From contig JAVTVX010000027.1 in NCBI GenBank assembly GCA_033439265.1, positions 13,469,001 to 13,533,000 on the forward strand: a stretch of 64,000 nucleotides of DNA. The letters are read 5' to 3'. Position numbers and translations under genes: made by a program. This stretch comes from Dillenia suffruticosa (taxonomy: Eukaryota; Streptophyta; Magnoliopsida; Dilleniales; Dilleniaceae). Positions 57,866 through 64,000 of the stretch are shown here, piece by piece. Positions within the stretch are counted from its first letter, which is position 1. Every line of letters starts with the position of its first letter. The notes beneath the pieces are model-generated. The model was not told where the DNA came from. It was given only the letters and a program-made list of their open reading frames with translations, and searched no databases.

Positions 57866-60570
57866 CCTCTCTTCTCTCCCTCTCTCTTTCTCTTTCTCTT
57901 TCCCGATCTCCCCGCCGCCGTGTCTCTTCCCCTCCCGCTGCCGCCGCTGCCAGCACCGCCGGTCACCACCATTGCCACCGCACCCAGCCGCCGCAGCTCC
58001 TCCCTTCCGCGAGTGAGCCGCTGCAGCTCCTCCCTGCACGAGCTGCCCAGTGCGAACGCGCGAGCTAGCGCGCGATCTCCCTCGCGCGAGCGCCAGCGAC
58101 CCCAGCGTGACCCCAGCGCCAGCAGCGCCAGCAGCGCGAGCAGCGCGAGCAGCGCGAGCCAGCGCGCGAGCCGGCGCGAGCCAGCGCGAGCCCAGAGCTA
58201 GCCCAGCGCGCGAGCCCAGCGCCGCCCTGCGCCAGCCCTGCGCCAGCCCAGCGCCAGCTCAGCGCCAGCCCAGCACGAGCCCAGCGCGAGCAGCGTTCGA
58301 TCAGCACACGAGCAGCGCGCGACACCCAGCGCGCGACCCCTAGCGCGCCTCTGCACGCTCCTGCACGAGCACCAGCGCGCCCTTGTGCGCCTCTGCACGA
58401 GCCCCTGCGTGCCTCCAGCATGCCCCAGCACGAGCACAGCGCGCTCCAGCGCGCGATCCACTGCTCGAGCGCGCCCCAGCACGAGAGCGAGCGCTCCAAC
58501 GCGCGACCCACTGCGCGAGCACTCGATCCAGCTCGCGAGCGCGACCCTAGCCACTGCGGCCCAGTCCAGGCCCGCAGGCCCACCAGGCCCGCCAGGCCCA
58601 CCAGCCCACCAGCCCGCGACGGCCCATGACAGTCCGTGAGCCTCTGCGAAGGTAAATGACTCAAAGTTTCGATTTTCGCACTTGGATTTCGAAATTCTTT
58701 AGTAATTGGACTTAAATTGTTCGCAATTGTTTCAAATTTGGAAACATTCAGGTTTTAGACCAAACCAACGGGCGAACGAAAGCTAGACCCGAGATCCGAG
58801 AAACCCTAGGTGAGAGAAACGAAATCTCTTCAACCTTTGGATAAACTTTGTCAAATTATGTAGTATTAGTTGGTTTTAGATTCGAATTAAGATTGATTTT
58901 GATTTTGTTATTTACTTATAAATAGAATGAAATTGATGACATTGGAATATGTTTATAAATTGAGGAATTTAGGGTTTGTACAAATTTAAGAAAATTGATA
59001 AACCCTGACAATAGTCGAAATTTGATGAAAATCGTGATGATTGATTAGGTTGGCTATTTTGGTGATTCGATTGAGGGGAGCATTGCTTTACGTATTGTGG
59101 TTTTATTGGGGAGTGCGCTATCCTCCCCAAAACAGTGAGTGAGATTTATTTCAATGCTTTTGTTTAATATGTAAATCCTGTTTTACAACATTTTGATAAT
59201 GAGCATGATTTGTCGTATGTTGGAAATGTTTTGACCGGTTTTAAAATTGACTTTTGTGAACCGATGGAGTGTCCAAAAACTGTATTGAATTATGAAATTA
59301 TGCATCCATGTGGTTGAAATGTATAATGTGCCATTTTATACTCTATGTTGCATCGGTTTATGAACCTGACTTTGGCACAATTTGATATGATATTGATTTT
59401 GGGCCTTGAGGGCTTTGATATGTATTGATCCGTAGCTACGAAGGACACCGTGAGAGGCGCTTTGGTGGCGTCCGGATATGCCTAGGCCTGGGGTATCCCA
59501 CGAGTTGTCTTGATTTGATTATCTACACGGTACTAGCCAGGTTGAACCCGAAAGGGGGAGGATTTGGATTTGGATTGGATATCCTCTCCAAGTCTAGCAC
59601 CTGGACGAGGTTCGTCGCCAACGCTGGGGTAGAGAGCACTTTAAAGAAATTTGCATATAACACCCCCGGTGCGCCTGTCATAGGTCGCGGTAGACCTCTG
59701 CCAGGACATTTTTTGCTGGCAGCTCTATGATTTTAATGACAGTGCTTTGGATGCATATTTGACTTGAAAATGCGTGAAATGATATATTGTTGAAATGAAA
59801 AGCATGATGATTTGAAATATGATTTATATACTTATGTTTTGACACTCCAGTTTCACACTCCATATTTGACGATTGCATTGACCCACTCACTCACTGAGTA
59901 TTCTTTCCCGAGTACTCACCCCTCATTTCCCTTTGTTTCAGAGATAGTATTTGACAAGGAGTGTCGCTTTTAAGACGCTCAGTATCTTTGGGAGATCAGG
60001 CCTGGACTTGAGGAATTATTGTGTATTTCCGCTGCAAATTTGTATTGGTGATGTATATGTATTTTGAGGTCGATAGATGACCATTATTTTTTTATAATTC
60101 TGGGATGACTATATAAATATGGACATTTAAATTGTGGAACTCTCATGTCACTGCATGACATTGCATTGAGGCATTTCTTTTTTTTGTTGCGTCTGTATTT
60201 GGGAATGTGTCATGTCTTAGAATTGTCCTCTAGGATCGCTCGGTGCCTCCTCTAAATCACAGGAGGGGCGACTGGCGGCTGTCCATGCCTTTGATGGGGG
60301 CATGGCAGTAGAGGTCTGTGGTTAGGACTGTGGAGAATTGTTTGTTAGCCTTGCGTTGCCCTGGATTGTGCAGTATGGATGATCTGATTTGTTGTTGAAG
60401 ATAATTTATGCATTTTGAGGCCGGGATGGCCCCTTTTGGACAGGTAACAGGTTTATTTTAATATGGGAGACCTCCGATATATGGGGAGGTTCTGCCCGAT
60501 TTTCTGTAAAAATACAGCCGGCATCCAGGGTAACGGGCGGCTGCTCACGATCCCGGGTCGGGGCGTGACA
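57744..60570 (+). repeat. Array LTR3
   Basis: 2827 bp, exactly 14 bp longer than LTR2 because it keeps the segment deleted there. It shares AGCTAGCGCG and CACCATTGCC with LTR2 against LTR1, so it is a mosaic of the variants of the other two. TATA box at 60109-60119. Confidence 0.95.
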
Positions 60571-63312
60571 GTTGGATTGGTATCAGAGACAGGTTTGGTT
60601 GAGAGCTATGTAGGAAGAGAGTATTGGAAACATTCCCGAGTGTGTTGGTCTTTAAAGTTCTCAATGCATAAGAGTTTCATACAGTCATTTATATCCCTGC
60701 ATATGGTCTTAGGAATTGAGTTTATCTATTTTAAGGGGTTAGATACTAATTCTTATCTAACCTAGCATTTCTTCATTTTCAAAGAAGGAACCAATGGAGA
60801 TGGTTCTTAAATTGATGATTTCATTCATTTTAGGGGGTTAGTAGTACTAACCCTAATCCTTGAACAATGCCTAATGAGAATTCCTATATTGCGGAACCAT
60901 GACGAGTACATGGAGCGCTAGATATGTACTCCCTGATTCACTTAAAGAGAGCAAGGATACTTTCTCATTTCTAGCACCCCTTTCGGTGCCGAAGAATACA
61001 TCCTTAAGGTGTGTGTTTTCTCTGGCACCTTTTCAGCCGGCTATTATACCGTCCCCACCATTTACTCTTGATATTTTCGGGCAAGTGTACGAGTGGTACA
61101 TGGCACATGGGGTCCAGATGTCACCCCATCACCTTTGATGGCAATGCCGATATCTACGGCTGCGCTTATTTCTCCTACAGTAGTTCTTACTCAAGCGGCA
61201 CCAAATCGTCCATCGGTGGCCGTTCTTCTTACAGTTTCGAAGCTGAATTATAAAAATTGCGCCATACTTAGGTGCATCCCCGAGATGACCCAGCTAGTCA
61301 CGGTAGCTCGACAGTTGGGATGCACTGATTTTTGGACTTGGTGATGCTACGGTAGCAAAGCACTGAGTCAACTGAATCTGACGGATCTTGATAGATCTAG
61401 GCTTGCACGAGGAGTGCAGTCTACGAGTAACTGAGAGACTATTCGATAGGGAAGCCCTCACTTGATGGGAGGCTATTTGCGATGAGGCTATAAACCATTG
61501 CGGCATAGCGATTTCCTAATGGAATTCGACCGCAGATATTTCACGGAGTTTTAGGGGGACCATATCCCCGGTGGTTATATCACCAGTCCTAGTACCATGA
61601 GCTAGGCTACTGCTCAGCGACCTTTTCTTTGCCGCATATGTGGCAAGCACCACGCTCGAATAAATATGTAGAGCACTTATTACATGCTTCCACTATGAGA
61701 AGCCGAGGCATATCAAGAGTTTATGCCCTGATTTGTGACTTGGAGGTTAGTTGGCTTCGAGTCATCAGAATACACCATATGTAGGACAGCAGGGAACACC
61801 TGCGCATTCTAGTAACACTGCTCCACGGACTGCAGCCGGGAGCAATATAGTATTAGGTTTTCACGAGAGTAGTTGAGGGTGCAGGCCCTTGTGTATGCGA
61901 TGACTCAGGAGGACGCTTTGGCGAACCCAGATATGATCATGGGTAATCCTCCTGCGGATCCTTCCGTTTAGAGGTCCTTATGTACTGTTTTCTTTTGAAA
62001 TCGTGTATTTTGTGATAATATGTACAGACATGATTGTTATACTACTAGAGGCTTAACTATTTTGATATACTGGTGTATATCTCTATTATTTCCGTACTCT
62101 TAGTAAATTCTTTTTATTTTAATTTATTTTATTTTATTTTATTTGCATCTTGGTGCTATGGAACTAAATGGAGTCGACGTTTGTGTTCTTATTGGCACAA
62201 GATCGAACTATTTCTATGTGAGAGTTTCTTTCACTCAACAGTCGGATGGGCTGTTATCGTTACTTGATAAGGAGCTATTAGTTGTCGCTCCTCTTGGTGA
62301 GCAGTTGGTTAGAGAATTCGTATATAGAGAGTATGATGTCATGGCAGGTGGGACAGTGCTGAGAGCAAATCTGATCCCACTGGATATGACGGATTTCGAT
62401 GCCATCGTAGAGATAGATTAATTGTATACTTATAGAGTTTCCTTAGACTGTTTTATCAAGAAAGACGATTTTTGGAGGCCTGAAGGGCCACCACTGACGT
62501 TTGCGAGTGAGAGACGGGTGTTACCCCGTGGTATTGTATTAGTGAGGAAAGCCAGACGTATAATACGTCGGGGATGTATGATAGATCTGACACATATGAT
62601 CGATACCACCATACAGAATTCGAGACTTGATGAGATTCTGGTGGTACAGAAGTTTCCTGAAGTATTTCCCGAGGAGCCACCCTAATCATCATTGATTCGG
62701 AAGTTTAATTTTGAGATTGATCTGGCTCTAGGGATTACTCTTATTTCTATTCCGCCATATATAATGGTACCATTTGAGCTGAGAGAGCTCAAGATTTAAC
62801 TACAGAAATTGTTAGATAAATAATTCATCCATCCAAGTACCACACCTTAGGGTGCTTCGGTATTATTTGTAAAGAAGAAATATAGAACACTTAAACTTGT
62901 TATGGATTATTGGCAGTTGACTAAGGTCACTACCAAGGATTGATATTCATTTTCCCACATCGATGATTTGTGTGATCAGCTTCTCGATGATAAGGTCTTT
63001 TCGAAGATAAATCTTCGATCGCGTTATACTCGGTTACGGGTTAGGGTCGAGGATCTGTCCAAAAATCGCATTCTGTATCAGCATGGACACTTTGAGTCCT
63101 TGGTCATGCCATTTGGGCTGACCAATGTCCTAGCTGCATTTATGGACCGAATAGATCGGGTCTTTTATGAATTTCCTAGATCAATTAGTTATCTTTTCCA
63201 CTGATGACATCCTAGTCAGCTTGCAGAGTGTTGAGGAGCATGCTCAGTGTCTTACTCTCAGACGACAGAGAGAGTGCTTACCCCTCTTTATTGGTGGGAC
63301 TCCGTACCTTAG
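60571..63312 (+). pseudogene. Gypsy gag-protease-RT, array copy 3
   Basis: Copy of 46689-49430 at offset 13882. One difference seen (T at 60659 for C at 46777). It has copy 1 bases at the two positions where copy 2 differs. Same knuckle (61685-61726), protease and RT defects. Confidence 0.9.
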
Positions 63313-64000
63313 GAGTCAGTGTGGTTAATGATGTGTAAGAAGCATCATTAGCTAGATATGAGGACAGGCAGACCTTGGTCAACCATGTCAGAGACTTCGG
63401 ATTCCGAGAGAACAGATAGATAGTGTTTGGAGAACGGATTTGTATTTCAGTTGACATTGATTTTCGCAAGGCCATACTTAAGGAGGCACACTCCTCAACT
63501 TAAGCATTCATCCAGATAGTACCAAGATGTATTGGACTATTCGGGATAGTTATTGGTGGCCTAACATGAAACGAGAAATTGAGGATTTTGTGGTAAGATG
63601 TTTAGCTCGCCAATAGGTAAAAGGCCGAGCACCAGCGTTTAGCTGGTACTTCACAACATTTTTATTCCCATTCTTGAGTGGGAGTGAGAGTATGTCACGA
63701 TAGACTTCGTAGTAGAGTTGTATCGGACTTTGGCACAGTATGATGCCATTTGGGTGATAGCTAATTAATTTACTCGGTCCATACATTTTCTCCTTAGTCA
63801 CAGCAGAAGCGTGTTGAGCCCAGAATGCAAGAGGCTTTGGGCACGCGGCCTAGTTTTAGTACAGCATATCACCCACAGACAGATGGTTAGTCGGAGAGGA
63901 CCATTCAGACGCTCGAGGATCTACTTCGGGTTTGTGTTATGGATTTTCGGGGTAGTTGGTACAGACATTTACCGCTGATGGAGTTTGCGTATAATAATAG
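63313..64000 (+). pseudogene. Gypsy integrase, array copy 3, cut by the window end
   Basis: Zinc-finger remnant and first catalytic Asp region as in copies 1 and 2; the window ends in the segment before the C-terminal open frame, so the array continues or ends beyond 64000. Confidence 0.88.

Larger units (their letters stand above)
43857..64000 (+). mobile_element. Tandem array of Tekay/Del-type Gypsy units sharing LTRs
   Basis: LTR1 (43857-46688), internal 1 (46689-50809), LTR2 (50810-53622), internal 2 (53623-57743), LTR3 (57744-60570), internal 3 (60571 to the window end). Internal 1 and 2 have the same length, 4121 bp. LTR starts are 6953 and 6934 bp apart. By eye internal 1 and 2 differ at five positions (47221, 47553, 50280, 50677, 50777 in copy 1 coordinates), and internal 3 differs from internal 1 at one position in the visible part. 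All copies share the same stops, deletions and lost catalytic residues. The structure is what unequal exchange between LTRs produces. The right end is outside the window. Confidence 0.95.

Overview
The window is plant (angiosperm) nuclear DNA made almost entirely of transposable elements, mostly dead and partly nested. Evidence: Ty1/Copia and Ty3/Gypsy retrotransposons with initiator-Met-tRNA primer sites, a CACTA element with TnpA-type coding exons, a Mutator-like element (MULE) carrying a plant mobile domain, introns with GT/AG borders, and AT-rich spacers. I see no bacterial, organellar, rRNA or tRNA gene and no CRISPR array. I cannot name the species.

Layout. (1) 1-1054: non-coding flank. 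(2) 1055-11916, minus strand: an almost complete Sirevirus-type Copia element with about 1.4 kb LTRs, a near-perfect 5-bp target duplication, decayed gag-pol and an extra broken ORF downstream of pol. (3) 11917-12803: spacer. (4) 12804-34197: a CACTA-like element with repeat-rich ends and a decayed tnpA-like gene (29.0-32.5 kb). It has been opened by a MULE (15901-21833, transposase plus plant mobile domain) and a truncated Copia element (23814 to about 28450). (5) 34198-38168: unassigned DNA containing a diverged tandem repeat of about 750 bp period. (6) 38169-43798, minus strand: the 3' part of a Tekay/Del-type Gypsy element with a well preserved pol, cut off in the protease-RT linker. (7) 43857-64000 (runs off the window), plus strand: a head-to-tail array LTR-internal-LTR-internal-LTR-internal of the same Gypsy family, period about 6.94 kb.

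Main observation. The array units are nearly identical yet share the same inactivating defects: protease catalytic Asp lost, an RT-RNase H deletion, an integrase deletion and common stop codons. The simplest reading is that one dead element with shared LTRs was multiplied recently by unequal recombination rather than by retrotransposition. An assembly artefact must be excluded.

No host gene is supported with confidence. Coding calls are transposon-derived and labelled pseudogenes where I can see stops, frameshifts or lost catalytic residues. Element names rest on motifs read by eye, not on database searches.
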